This document shows, piece after piece, positions 41,755-50,321 of a stretch of 64,000 nt of DNA. The notes under the pieces were generated by a model. The model worked only from the letters and a program-made list of their open reading frames with translations, did not search any database and was not told the origin of the DNA. Both the position numbers and the translations under genes were made by a program. The stretch covers positions 1 to 64,000 of the forward strand of contig JAEYPS010000005.1 of NCBI GenBank assembly GCA_023410475.1. The letters are read 5' to 3'. Positions within the stretch are counted from its first letter, which is position 1. Each line of letters opens with the position of its first letter. The DNA is from Bacillota bacterium. Its GTDB lineage: Bacteria; Bacillota; Clostridia; Christensenellales; SZUA-584.

Positions 41755-43080
41755 TTATTCCACGCTCCACGCCTCTACGAGAGGAACGGTCAGATATTCG
41801 TTGTTCCCCGCAAGGTATGAATACAGGTGTTCGCCCGTTCCCCATACCGTAACCTTCTGGCCGTTTGAAACACGGCTTTCTCCTTCGCTCAGCTGGTAAT
41901 ACACCTGTATTATCTTTCCCTTATCCTCAACGCCCTCAAAATACATCAGAAAATCACAGTAATACTCCTGCCCATCGTACTGAAACACGTCAAACACTAC
42001 TCCTTCTATCTTAACACGGGTGCTTTCCCCTTTTTCGCATGATTCATAAAGCTGTTCACGCGTAACGCAGACACACTCTTCCTTAAAAGCGCCCACTCTA
42101 GCGCTGCGCTCGCCGGGAGGCTCCTTGATAAACCCGTATGCCCAATCGCCCGAGTAGATGATTTCGCCGTGTATGTTGTATATCGTGCCCTGTCCATGGA
42201 AAAGTCCGTTCGTAAAGAAGCCCTCGTAGTATAACGTATCGCTCCAGTATTCGCTGCCCTGTCCGTTAAGGTAATCATCTGAGTATACTCCTGCCTGATA
42301 GTATCCGCTGCCCCAGGAAGTAAACCCATCGCCGCACATGTGGCCCGATACCCAATCCCCTTCATACATCCAGCCGCCGTTTTCATAATCGGCGCTCGTG
42401 AATATTCCGTATCCGTCCGGCAGTCCTTCAACAGTTTCGCCAGTATAATTTCCCGATATCTGCCCGAAGGCGAGCGATAGCGTCATATTTTCGTTGATGA
42501 CGGTTTTAGCCATGTTCGACGGCTCAGGCGACGGCTCAGGCGACGGTACAGGCGCAGGAGTCGGGCTCAGCGCGAACTCGTCAAAGAACTCGCCCATATC
42601 AAAGCCTTCATCCGCCCGCATATACTCTCCAAGGTCTTTTATTTTAATATCGCTCTTTCCCGCTGTAAAAGTATAATCTGTTCCGCCGAAGTTTAACACG
42701 CCTTTGCCTTTTGCCTTGTCATACGTATATTTGCCTTTCTGCCTTAATCCGGGCGTATAGATAATGCAGGCGTTACTGTCTTTAAACTCTATAACCTGGG
42801 CGCGCTCGATGCTGTACCACAGGCCTGTTATGGGATTCCCCGCTGTCAGCAATATCAAAGCTATTATCACAGACGCCGCAAAAACGACAGCGGCTGATAT
42901 CAGCCCGATAACGAGCCCTATTCGTCTCCTCGGCTGCGGCTGGAGCCCGTAATGTAGCTGAGCTTGATAGCTTTGAGGAGAATAATCTGGCTGAAAATCA
43001 GAAAGCAAAGCGCGGCCGCAGTTTTCGCAAAAGGCCGCGCCTTGCGCTGTCTGGTTACCGCATCTTGGACAAAACATCAT
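41755..43080 (-). CDS. Zinc-ribbon membrane protein with MORN repeats
   Basis: 441 residues. N-terminal zinc ribbon CPRCGNQTAQGAAFCENCG (residues 4-22), a Gln/Tyr/Pro-rich linker, one TM segment (about residues 55-80), a short beta domain, a Pro/Ser/Glu linker (about 175-190), then MORN-type repeats with Y-E-G-x-W/F phrases: MYEGDWVSGHMCGDGFTSWG, YYEGFFTNGLFHGQGT, IYSGDWAYG. The C-terminal 110 residues (VKIEGVVFDVFQYDGQEYYC, VWGTGEHLYSYL) are OB-like in outline. The ribbon would be cytoplasmic and the MORN repeats outside. MORN units bind lipids or proteins; role unknown. Confidence 0.8.
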   Translation of the reverse strand: MMFCPRCGNQTAQGAAFCENCGRALLSDFQPDYSPQSYQAQLHYGLQPQPRRRIGLVIGLISAAVVFAASVIIALILLTAGNPITGLWYSIERAQVIEFKDSNACIIYTPGLRQKGKYTYDKAKGKGVLNFGGTDYTFTAGKSDIKIKDLGEYMRADEGFDMGEFFDEFALSPTPAPVPSPEPSPEPSNMAKTVINENMTLSLAFGQISGNYTGETVEGLPDGYGIFTSADYENGGWMYEGDWVSGHMCGDGFTSWGSGYYQAGVYSDDYLNGQGSEYWSDTLYYEGFFTNGLFHGQGTIYNIHGEIIYSGDWAYGFIKEPPGERSARVGAFKEECVCVTREQLYESCEKGESTRVKIEGVVFDVFQYDGQEYYCDFLMYFEGVEDKGKIIQVYYQLSEGESRVSNGQKVTVWGTGEHLYSYLAGNNEYLTVPLVEAWSVE

Positions 43081-43279
43081 ATGGCCTCCAATAATATGGT
43101 CTATTACATCATATTTGAATAGTCCGCATAAATAGAATACTGCGCCGTATATTTGTGCCCGTTATAATCAGTCAGATAAATATGAGCTCTTTGTGGTGGT
43201 ATTTATTATTCCCTATTATTACTTTAAGTATTGCTATTTAGGTAATAATATGTTACACTACGCCTTGCAGGAGGATGAT

Positions 43280-43723
43280 ATGAAAGATAAATGGTTTTCG
43301 GTGGAGCAGGTGTCCGGGATGCTCGGGCTTCACCCCAAAACGCTTCGGCGTTATATAACGCAAGGAAGGCTGCGAGCCGGCAAGTTAGGCAAACAGTACC
43401 GCATAAGCGGTCATGACCTCAGCGTATTTGTGGAAGGCAGCGGCTTGTCCATTAATGATATTGATAATCAGGAACCGTACATTTGGTCCGTGGACGTCTC
43501 CGCAGTCGCGGACATAACCGTGCCGGGACGTGACGAAGCTGACAGGATAGAAAGAACGCTTATAGCCGCTCTTAACTCTAAGGACGCCTCATACGGCGAG
43601 AGCAGCGTCAGCATACAGCGATCTGCGGGCGAAAACAAACTTCGAGTGATGCTTTGGGGCGGGGCGGGTTTTATTACGGCGATGCTGGAATGCATATCGG
43701 CTTTGACAAGCCCGGATGAATAA
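43280..43723 (+). CDS. Excisionase-type HTH protein
   Basis: 147-residue protein. Residues 1-55 are an HTH_17/MerR-like winged helix (WFSVEQVSGMLGLHPKTLRR, YITQGRLRAGKLGKQYRISG), common in excisionases and small transcription factors. Residues about 70-147 (WSVDVSAVADITVPGRDEAD, IERTLIAALNSKD, LRVMLWGGAGFITAMLECIS) form an extra domain I do not recognise. GGAGGATGAT before ATG 43280 defines the start. It lies 13 bases before an alpha/beta hydrolase gene, probably as a regulator of a three-gene operon. Confidence 0.78.
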   Translation: MKDKWFSVEQVSGMLGLHPKTLRRYITQGRLRAGKLGKQYRISGHDLSVFVEGSGLSINDIDNQEPYIWSVDVSAVADITVPGRDEADRIERTLIAALNSKDASYGESSVSIQRSAGENKLRVMLWGGAGFITAMLECISALTSPDE

Positions 43724-43736
43724 AAGGAGAGTTTAT

Positions 43737-44591
43737 ATGAAGTCTGTATACAGGTCACCCGAAGGAAAAGAAAAGATATTGAACCGGTATAACGAGATAT
43801 TGAAATACTGGCCGATGCCGTGCGAAAAGATAACCGTTCCTACAAGTTTCGGTGATACGTTCGTAATCGCGTGCGGCGCCGACACGGATAAAGCGGTAGT
43901 GCTGCTGCACGGCTCGTCTACAAACTCCGCGATGTGGATGGGAGATGCGGCAACGCTCGGCAAAAAGCGCAGAGTGTACGCGGTAGACATCATCGGCGAG
44001 CCCGGCAACAGCGCTGAAACTAGGCCTGACCCGCGGGGAACGAACTACGGGCAGTGGCTTTCAGAGGTAATGGACGGGCTTGGCATAGACAAGGCCGCCG
44101 TTGTGGGCAACTCCCTTGGCGGCTGGATGGCGCTGAATCTTGCCGCTTTCGCGCCGGAGCGGGTTGAGAGCATCGTTCTTATTGCTTCGGGAGGGCTATC
44201 CTCCATTCGCCTTTCTTCTTTTATGCTTAAGGCTCTGACCTACAGCCTTTTGGGTAAAAGAGGAGAGAAAAAACTAAATAATCTCGTTTACGGAGATATT
44301 GAGATGCCCGAAGAGGTGTTATCGTTCGGCAAGCTGGTCGGCGCTAATTATATTCCGCGTACGAAAGGATACGGTGCGTATCCCGATAATGTGCTAAGCA
44401 AGCTGAGCATGCCTGTGCTGTATATCGCCGGAGACAGTGACGCGCTGATGCCCACAAAGAAAAATGCCGCAAGGCTAAAGCAGCTTGTACCTCACGCCGA
44501 TATCAGAGTGCTAGAAGGGCGGCCGCACGCACTCATAGGCCTTGCTGACGATATAGCTGAATTTATAGACAGGCAGAGCGTTAATGATTGA
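43737..44591 (+). CDS. Alpha/beta-fold hydrolase
   Basis: 284-residue hydrolase with the classical catalytic pattern: oxyanion region VVLLHGSSTNSAMW, nucleophile elbow VGNSLGGWMALNLA (Ser about residue 124), an acid in YIAGDSDALMP and a His in LEGRPHALIGL. Cytoplasmic; substrate unknown (esterase, lipase or C-C hydrolase types look alike). AAAGGAG before ATG 43737 sets the start. The last 8 bases overlap the DUF4180 gene; the HTH protein gene is directly upstream. Confidence 0.85.
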   Translation: MKSVYRSPEGKEKILNRYNEILKYWPMPCEKITVPTSFGDTFVIACGADTDKAVVLLHGSSTNSAMWMGDAATLGKKRRVYAVDIIGEPGNSAETRPDPRGTNYGQWLSEVMDGLGIDKAAVVGNSLGGWMALNLAAFAPERVESIVLIASGGLSSIRLSSFMLKALTYSLLGKRGEKKLNNLVYGDIEMPEEVLSFGKLVGANYIPRTKGYGAYPDNVLSKLSMPVLYIAGDSDALMPTKKNAARLKQLVPHADIRVLEGRPHALIGLADDIAEFIDRQSVND

Positions 44592-44943
44592 CTACAGGGA
44601 ATACGGCGGCAAAACCGTCGCGGTCGTGTCAAGCCGCGCGATAAGCTGTGCCGGGGATATGCTCGATATTATGGCCGAGGTGTTTTTCAGCGGCTGCGAC
44701 ATGATGACGATAAGAAAGGAGTTGCTGCCAGACGGCTTCTTCTCTCTTAAGACCGGACTCGCGGGTGAAATACTGCAGAAATTCTCGAACTACAGTATGA
44801 GGCTCGCTATAGTCGGCGATTTTAGCAATATCGGAAGCAAGAGCCTTGCCGATTTTATATATGAGTGCAACAAAGGCAAGCAGGTGTTTTTCAAAAACAC
44901 CGAAGAGGAAGCGATTGAAGTTTTATTGAAAGCGTCGGTTTGA
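44584..44943 (+). CDS. DUF4180 protein
   Basis: 119-residue cytoplasmic protein matching DUF4180: the N-terminal KTVAVVSSRAISCAGDMLDI, the middle GCDMMTIRKELLPDGFFSLKTGLAGEILQKF in two parts (GCDMMTIRKELLPDGFF and SLKTGLAGEILQKF), and IGSKSLADFIYECNKGKQVF near the end. Function unknown; the fold probably resembles STAS-like domains. Overlaps the hydrolase gene by 8 bases, a mark of translational coupling in the HTH-hydrolase-DUF4180 operon. Confidence 0.85.
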   Translation: MIDYREYGGKTVAVVSSRAISCAGDMLDIMAEVFFSGCDMMTIRKELLPDGFFSLKTGLAGEILQKFSNYSMRLAIVGDFSNIGSKSLADFIYECNKGKQVFFKNTEEEAIEVLLKASV

Positions 44944-44959
44944 GTACCCGGCGCTTTTT
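44929..44959 (+). terminator. Terminator of the HTH-hydrolase-DUF4180 operon
   Basis: Hairpin AAAGCG-CGG / CCG-GCGCTTT with a TTTTT run, overlapping the DUF4180 stop codon. Confidence 0.65.
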
Positions 44960-44970
44960 GCTTAAAGAGT

Positions 44971-45423
44971 TCAGATTCGCTTTTCTTTATTGCGAAGCAT
45001 ACGGGCCGCCTTTTCTATTCGCGACCCGCGCGTCTCGCTTCTTTTAGCGGATTCTATCCATGCAATATAACTCTTTTTATTCGTATATGAAAGAGAGTCA
45101 TAAAACGCCTTTGCCTCAGCGTCGGCGTCAAGCATCTTTTCAAAATCTTCAGGCAGAATCACAGTCCGCTCTTCTTCGTCCTTCTCCACTCTGACGCGTA
45201 CCGTATCGCCCGGGCCTTTGCCTATTTTTGAACGTATCTGCTTTGTTATGCCTATAAGCGTACATGTGCCCATAGTCACTATAGAACCGCGATACGGCTC
45301 GCCGTCGAACTGCGCTTTAACCTTAACGCGCTTCCCTCCGAACGTCTGCATAACGCCTAAGGGTATCTCAACATACGCTCCGTCGACATCCTCATGCCTT
45401 TTCATTACCGCCATAAATTCCAT
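44971..45423 (-). CDS. DUF1905/YdeI-like protein
   Basis: 150-residue cytoplasmic protein with an N-terminal DUF1905 beta-barrel (AYVEIPLGVMQTFGGKRVKV, GSIVTMGTCTLIGITKQIRS) and a C-terminal YdeI-like helical part (LPEDFEKMLDADAEAKAFYD, YTNKKSYIAWIESAKRSETR, RIEKAARML). Such proteins are common in Clostridia; biochemistry unknown, YdeI having been called a bacteriocin-protection protein. GAGAGGGCGCT before ATG 45423 favours this start over Met codons 18 bases upstream. Confidence 0.82.
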   Translation of the reverse strand: MEFMAVMKRHEDVDGAYVEIPLGVMQTFGGKRVKVKAQFDGEPYRGSIVTMGTCTLIGITKQIRSKIGKGPGDTVRVRVEKDEEERTVILPEDFEKMLDADAEAKAFYDSLSYTNKKSYIAWIESAKRSETRGSRIEKAARMLRNKEKRI

Positions 45424-45572
45424 AGCGCCCTCTCCCATCATGTTCTATAACACGCGTATTTATCTCATCACAGCGTTATTGCGTAACATATTATTATATA
45501 CATATTAAAGAGGTTTTATACATACGTATATTAATTAATTCCTTAGCTGCAAATGTATTAGCCGAGACAGGC

Positions 45573-45606
45573 GAAAAAAGAAAATGCCCCGAAAATTCGA
45601 AGGCAT
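45573..45606 (-). terminator. Terminator of the small lipoprotein gene
   Basis: Minus strand: stem ATGCC..CGAA / TTCG..GGCAT with loop, then TTTTCTTTTTTC, 44 bases after the stop of the 45650-45892 lipoprotein gene. Confidence 0.75.
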
Positions 45607-45649
45607 CTTCCTATCTGCCATAAATCCCTATTTGCCTCGTTACTGGGTA

Positions 45650-45892
45650 CTAGCTAGGCGAGACTTGCGGCATTGGCGAAACTGGCTCTGCCGGTGATAC
45701 GTCCGCCGGCGGCAGCAACGGTGTTATCTCCACTGGGCTCAATTCCACATCCGGGCTCATTATAGGAGACACCATGGGTGAAACCTGGGGTTGTCCGGGC
45801 GCCTGGTTGTTCTGGTTCCTGTCGTCCGCGCATCCGGCAAATACCGCTGCCAGCACGAAAATAACCATTATTGCAATAATCAGTTTTTTCAT
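45650..45892 (-). CDS. Small Met/Ser/Pro-rich lipoprotein
   Basis: 80-residue predicted lipoprotein: hydrophobic signal KKLIIAIMVIFVLAAVFAGC with lipobox AVFAGCADD, then a low-complexity mature part of Pro, Ser, Val, Met and Glu (SPMVSPIMSPDVELSPVEI) without a fold I recognise. AAAGGAGGCGATTTA before ATG 45892 sets the start. Likely a disordered membrane-anchored spacer or surface peptide. Lies 71 bases after the nucleoside kinase gene in the same direction. Confidence 0.7.
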   Translation of the reverse strand: MKKLIIAIMVIFVLAAVFAGCADDRNQNNQAPGQPQVSPMVSPIMSPDVELSPVEITPLLPPADVSPAEPVSPMPQVSPS

Positions 45893-45963
45893 TAAATCGC
45901 CTCCTTTGAACTTATTTTTGACTAAACGGAGGCTAATTATAATCATTTTATATTGTTATTTTT

Positions 45964-47598
45964 TCAATTTTTTATCGAACCGATAAATTCTCTCAATATG
46001 CTTCTCGGCGGTATCGCGCTTTCGTCGTCGAAACTGAGCACATAATTTAAAAATTTAATCAGGCTTTGCGCCTCAGGGTAATGAGGCATCCCGGGCTTAA
46101 ACTTCATCAGTTCGCTGTAGCAGTGCTTTTTGAGTACGAGAGGCTCATACAGCAGCGTAGAGTTGAACATTACGTCCGTCGTTTCCTGATACGGGAGTAT
46201 ATAACGGTATTCCCCTCTTCTTACCGAATCCCATATCGCAAGCGTCTGCTCGAAGGAAAAGCCTCTCGTGCGCCTGTCCCGCGCGAGTCTGCGAAGCAGC
46301 CGCAGGTCATCGGGAAAGACGACGTTATGCTCGTCGATATTCAGAGCTGTAAGAGGAGAAATAAACACCTTGAACTTGAGCTGTGCGGGTATGTTTCTGG
46401 TCAAATCATCGTTAAGGCCGTGTATGCCTTCTATAATAAGAATATCGTCATCTATACACAACGGTACGCTCTGCTCTTTGCGGCTTCCCGTATAAAAATC
46501 GTACCTTGGCATTTGGGCGACCTCGCAGGCAAGAAGCTTTACGAGGTCTTCGTTAAGCTTTTCGACGTCGAGCGCGCTTATCGACTCAAGGTCGGGCTTG
46601 CCGTACTCGTCAAACGGAATGTCCTCGCGGTTTTTGTAATAATCGTCAACGGAAATAGGTTTGCACTTTTTGCCAATGGCTTTAAGATGCACGGCGAGCC
46701 TTGAGGCGAACGTCGTCTTCCCCGACGACGACGGCCCAGCGACCAGCACTATGCGCACTCCCCCACGGTCGGCTATCTGCTGGGCGATGCCCGCTATCGT
46801 TTTTTCATGCAGCGCTTCGTTGACGTCTATAAAATCTACGATGCCGCCGTTTCGGAACATGTCGTTTATGTCCGCTACATACGACGCGGAAAGCACAGCG
46901 GCCCACCTTTCCGCCTCTCTGAACACCGCGGAGTATTTTGGCTGGCCGGTTATTGGGGTAGACGCCTCCACAAACGGCGCAGGATATTTCAAAATAAAAC
47001 CGTTTGAATAAGGAAAAAGCTGAATCCCTTTAAGATACCCTGAGCTTTTGGGCATTATCCCGTGGAAATAGTTTTTCTGGCCGTCGAATTCGTATAGCCT
47101 GTAATAATCGAACGGGCGGTATGCCAGCAGCGCCGCTTTAGCGGCAAGCCCTTCGTCGAGCATTATCTTTTTTGCTTCGCCCAGCGGCATCACCGACAGC
47201 ACGAATTCTTCGTCGCGCTTAACATATTCCAATACCTTTTTTTCGAGCAGCGCTATTTCGTCGGGTGTGATATCCGGGATTCGGCAGAACATGCCGCCGT
47301 AAAGGGTATGATCGACCCTGAGAGGTCGCTGCGGGAACAGCGCTTTTGCCGCGCAGAACAGCACAAACGTGGCTCCGCGCAAAAACAGCCTTGAGGCAAG
47401 CTGGCTTTTTTGCGGAGAAAGGAATGTTATGTTTGACCCTTCCTGCGGCAATTCCGCCATAGATACGAGATTGCCTTCCATAAGCGCGCAAACGGCATCC
47501 GAGGCGTTTACGTTTTTTGCCATTTCGCTAAGCGTCAAACCGGGCTCTATAGCATACTCTTTGTACTCTTGTCCGTCATATGATACATAACAACTCAT
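45964..47598 (-). CDS. Uridine-kinase-like nucleoside kinase with ThrRS-type N-terminal domains
   Basis: 544 residues. Residues about 1-65 resemble a TGS ubiquitin-like domain (YAIEPGLTLSEMAKN), residues about 70-250 the threonyl/alanyl-tRNA-synthetase second additional domain (VDHTLYGGMFCRIPDITPDE, EFVLSVMPLGEAKKIM), and residues about 280-500 a uridine kinase/phosphoribulokinase P-loop domain: VLVAGPSSSGKTTFASRLA, SVDDYYKNREDIPFDEYGKP, ILIIEGIHGLND. This domain mix is well known in Bacillota, and its nucleoside or sugar substrate is not settled. A probable TATACT promoter lies about 30 bases upstream. Confidence 0.9.
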   Translation of the reverse strand: MSCYVSYDGQEYKEYAIEPGLTLSEMAKNVNASDAVCALMEGNLVSMAELPQEGSNITFLSPQKSQLASRLFLRGATFVLFCAAKALFPQRPLRVDHTLYGGMFCRIPDITPDEIALLEKKVLEYVKRDEEFVLSVMPLGEAKKIMLDEGLAAKAALLAYRPFDYYRLYEFDGQKNYFHGIMPKSSGYLKGIQLFPYSNGFILKYPAPFVEASTPITGQPKYSAVFREAERWAAVLSASYVADINDMFRNGGIVDFIDVNEALHEKTIAGIAQQIADRGGVRIVLVAGPSSSGKTTFASRLAVHLKAIGKKCKPISVDDYYKNREDIPFDEYGKPDLESISALDVEKLNEDLVKLLACEVAQMPRYDFYTGSRKEQSVPLCIDDDILIIEGIHGLNDDLTRNIPAQLKFKVFISPLTALNIDEHNVVFPDDLRLLRRLARDRRTRGFSFEQTLAIWDSVRRGEYRYILPYQETTDVMFNSTLLYEPLVLKKHCYSELMKFKPGMPHYPEAQSLIKFLNYVLSFDDESAIPPRSILREFIGSIKN

Positions 47599-48048
47599 TG
47601 ACCACCTCTTGATTTTTTGTGAACGAATATAGTATAACCTAACAACGCGGCTTTCTCTACCCTTTATGCTAAGCGGCGGAGAAAAATCGCCGACGCAATT
47701 TTAGCTTGGCGGCCTGTGCAAAATCATTAATGACATAAATACAGATAATGCTATCCGGCCGAATAATGCTTTTATTCATGCAACACCAAGTATCAATAAG
47801 AATACGGCATAATAAAATGATGATGAAAATAGTAAGAGTGACGCCCCGGCGAGCCCTGTATTGGAATGACAGGACACGCAAAGTGGTGTATACGGCTGTT
47901 ACGGCGCTTTAAGCTGATGCCATAGTATAAGACAGCCGGATTTTAAAACCGGCCTTTACCTTCAATCACCGGGGTGTTCAATATCTAAGACGTCGGCCGA
48001 GGGCGCAAGAGCCGTAATTGCTCGGCGCTTATAATATCATATAAGCGA
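47599..48048. other. Non-coding stretch with a possible micro-ORF
   Basis: 450 bases without a clear gene. A 31-codon rightward ORF at 47817-47912 (MMMKIVRVTPRRALYWND, end VVYTAVTAL) has codon use like a real gene but no ribosome site. A GCCGG/CCGGC hairpin at 47935-47953 follows. Otherwise AT-rich spacer sequence. No RNA family recognised. Confidence 0.4.
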
Positions 48049-48384
48049 TCAGTATATCCTGCCGGAATCCAAAAGCTTGTTTAAGTAAGTTATGGTCTCG
48101 CTGATTAGTTTTTGGTATGCGCGCGAGGAGTCAATAAACTTCTTGACTTCCTCCTCGGCTAGTACGCCTCTGAAGTCTGAGTACAGCTTTTTCAGGCGCT
48201 GAGCAACATCCGGCTGCTGCGGGCCCAAGCTATAGAGCCTTGAATGCTCACGCTCAAACATAAGCATCTGCCTTCCGAATCTCGGATGTTCCATCACTTT
48301 GCGGCGAAGCCTCATCATTTCGCTGTATTCGGCAGAACGCTTTAGCGCCTGCGCAAGTTCCTGCACTTCCTTGTTGGGTATCAT
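48049..48384 (-). CDS. YlbF/YmcA-family regulator
   Basis: 111-residue all-helical protein of the YlbF/YmcA (Com_YlbF) family: VQELAQALKRSAEYSEMMRL, FGRQMLMFEREHSRLYSLG, PDVAQRLKKLYSDF and AYQKLISETITYLNKLLDS. In Bacillus, YlbF, YmcA and YaaT form a complex that speeds mRNA processing with RNase Y and promotes competence, sporulation and biofilm. A similar role here is inferred. Divergent from the Spo0A-like receiver, 176 bases apart. Confidence 0.85.
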   Translation of the reverse strand: MIPNKEVQELAQALKRSAEYSEMMRLRRKVMEHPRFGRQMLMFEREHSRLYSLGPQQPDVAQRLKKLYSDFRGVLAEEEVKKFIDSSRAYQKLISETITYLNKLLDSGRIY

Positions 48385-48560
48385 ATCGGTGCCTCCTCAC
48401 AAATTGCTCCTTCTCTATTATATTAAATACGTTAAAATAGGTGATGCCGGCCTGGCGAGATTCACTGTATCTCAATATATATAAAGCCATATATTCATAC
48501 CTTGTAATAGATGTATATATATGATAAACTTGATATACAACATTATATTTTTGGGATGGA

Positions 48561-48947
48561 ATGATGAAACAGATTAACGTTTTGATCGCCGACAACTGCA
48601 GTGAGTTTACACAACTAATCAGCCAGTATCTGTCCCTGAATCCGGATATCAACATCGCGGGAATCGCTCAGGACGGAGCCGAAACTATCGAACTCCTGCA
48701 GAAGACCAAGCCTGACGTACTTCTTCTCGATCTCGTAATGCCAAGGGTCGACGGCCTTGAGGTAATGAGAAGGATATCTTCGAGTACAAACAAGCCTAAG
48801 GTCCTCGTTATCTCCGCGCTCGGCAGTGAAGAAATAGCCAAAAAGGCAATTGAGCTCGGAGCTGATTTTTATTTTATCAAGCCCCTTGACCTTGAGGCTG
48901 TAACTGCCAAGATACTCGAAACAGGCAATCCGCAATATCAGCAATAA
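48561..48947 (+). CDS. Stand-alone Spo0A-like receiver protein
   Basis: 128-residue CheY-fold protein most like the receiver half of Spo0A: VLIADNCSEFTQLISQYLSL, phosphoacceptor Asp57 in VLLLDLVMPRVDGLEVMRRI, SALGSEEIAKKAIELGADFYF and a Lys in IKPLDLEAV. Spo0A's C-terminal DNA-binding domain is absent, and I see no trace of it in the following 395 bases. The acidic pair, normally Asp-Asp, reads Asp11-Asn12, so metal binding and phosphorylation may be altered. Possible Spo0F-like relay, phosphate sink or decoy; undetermined. Confidence 0.82.
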   Translation: MMKQINVLIADNCSEFTQLISQYLSLNPDINIAGIAQDGAETIELLQKTKPDVLLLDLVMPRVDGLEVMRRISSSTNKPKVLVISALGSEEIAKKAIELGADFYFIKPLDLEAVTAKILETGNPQYQQ

Positions 48948-49342
48948 CCGACTTCTAACCCGAATAACAATATAGTTTTTTGGCTGCCGTCTTATTGGTA
49001 CGGGCTGTAGCAGGCCCGGTAACATTACCGTATGGAGCAGCATGTAAGCGCGCACATCCGGCTTGCCGTATCGTTCGATCTGCCGCGGTTATTTTGATAT
49101 TCCTTCTTTGCCGCGATTTTTCGAGTAATGATGCTTTGCCTTTTTACATGCGCGAAAAAACAAAGCCTCTGATAGTAAAACAAATGATTAAAAGCAAAAT
49201 ATCAGAATGTGAATACGCAAGCTTGTCCTGAGGGAAATTAACCGTATACCCTGCTGAATGCCGATCCAAAATATTGGTATCAAATAAGGGCTGCCGACAA
49301 GTCATACGACTTTGAGAGATCAATCATGAAGGAGGACAAGAA
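48948..49342. other. Non-coding stretch between receiver and DUF1540 genes
   Basis: 395 bases with no supportable gene. No remains of a Spo0A DNA-binding domain were seen in the frames after the receiver stop. Contains a GGTAACATTACC palindrome-like stretch near 49018-49029. Confidence 0.4.
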
Positions 49343-49513
49343 ATGCAATCGCATAAGATGAACCATCCCAATCCGGGGATAAAGTGCCAGGTAACGGCAT
49401 GCTATTACTACATGGACGGCGACAAGTGCACGGCTGACAGGATCGAAGTGCTTCCCAGGGACGCGACAGACATGCAGGATACGGACTGCGGCACATTCGC
49501 GCCTAAGCATTGA
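49343..49513 (+). CDS. DUF1540 cysteine-motif small protein
   Basis: 56-residue protein typical of the DUF1540 family: IKCQVTACYYYMDGDKCTAD, then DTDCGTFAPKH, with four conserved cysteines likely to bind a metal. AAGGAGGACAAGAA gives a strong ribosome site. DUF1540 proteins are common in spore-forming Clostridia; their role is unknown. It is followed by a hairpin at 49519. Confidence 0.88.
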   Translation: MQSHKMNHPNPGIKCQVTACYYYMDGDKCTADRIEVLPRDATDMQDTDCGTFAPKH

Positions 49514-49518
49514 CCAGT

Positions 49519-49542
49519 GAAGGCTGCCGTCTGGCGGCCTTC
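49519..49542 (+). terminator. Terminator between DUF1540 and the SGNH hydrolase gene
   Basis: Ten-pair stem (GAAGGCTGCC / GGCGGCCTTC with one G-T pair) and a 4-base loop, followed by AACTTTTATG. Weak U-tract on the plus strand; lies between convergent genes. Confidence 0.6.
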
Positions 49543-49547
49543 AACTT

Positions 49548-50180
49548 TTATGATTGGCTCAGCAAAGCTTTGACCATCTTTGCGGCTCTCACGCCCAGTC
49601 TTAAATGGGCTTCTTCGCTAAGGTGTACGCCGTCGGGCAGATCGGATTCAGTTATGAACGCGGATGCGTCAACAAATGCGCACCCGCGCTTTTCTGCCAG
49701 CGCCTTATAATGGCCGCCAAGCTGCGTCGATTTGCCGTGGGAGTATGTAAACTCGTCAAAAGCAGTGACAGGAGCAATGTGAGGCGGGCATATGATTAGC
49801 GTTTTGGGAGAGACACCTCCCCTGCCCGCGCAGCTTTTTTCTGTCAGTTCCAGAAGTTTCTCCATGCCTGCGGCAACACTGCTCGCTTCGAGGGAGAATT
49901 TATCTTTGAGGTCGTTTGTACCCAGCATTATAATCACTACGTCTATCGGGGCGTGCGATTCGAGGCAGGGCGCAAGATACTCTATGCCGCTGCGAAACGC
50001 GTTGTCCGGGTCGTCAAAGCACGTCGTCCTGCCGCACAGCCCTTCTTCGATCACAGAGTACCTTCCGCCCAGCATCTTGCGCATAATGCCGCCCCACCTC
50101 CGTGACGTTGAAAAGCGCTCCCCCGTTCCCGATATATAACCCCATGTGTTCGAGTCTCCAAAGCACAGCACCGTTTTCAT
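49548..50180 (-). CDS. SGNH/GDSL-family hydrolase
   Basis: 210-residue esterase-type enzyme with all SGNH blocks: VLCFGDSNTWGY (block I, nucleophile Ser), an Asn/Gly pair in IMLGTNDLK (block III) and DGVHLSEEAH (block V, catalytic Asp and His). No signal peptide, so likely cytoplasmic. It resembles arylesterase or acyl-CoA thioesterase I-like enzymes that deacylate sugars or lipids. Substrate unknown. Confidence 0.9.
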   Translation of the reverse strand: MKTVLCFGDSNTWGYISGTGERFSTSRRWGGIMRKMLGGRYSVIEEGLCGRTTCFDDPDNAFRSGIEYLAPCLESHAPIDVVIIMLGTNDLKDKFSLEASSVAAGMEKLLELTEKSCAGRGGVSPKTLIICPPHIAPVTAFDEFTYSHGKSTQLGGHYKALAEKRGCAFVDASAFITESDLPDGVHLSEEAHLRLGVRAAKMVKALLSQS

Positions 50181-50260
50181 ATTTCACCCCTCCTGAGATT
50201 AATCACCAGAAAATATTACTTCTATGCCAGCATCTAAATCCCTCTTTTTACCGTTAAAGG

Positions 50261-50289
50261 TTGTGTATTGGTAATATGTAGTATATAAT
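50261..50289 (+). promoter_or_regulatory. Promoter of the MutS-like gene
   Basis: TTGTGT (50261-50266), 17-base spacer, perfect TATAAT (50284-50289), 33 bases before the start codon. Confidence 0.65.
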
Positions 50290-50321
50290 CTGTCTGTTAA
50301 GTTTATCTGGCTGGCGGTAGT

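Noticed and set aside
48948..49342. Broken Spo0A output domain after the receiver
   Set aside because: No trace of the conserved Spo0A DNA-binding helices was found in the frames after the stop.
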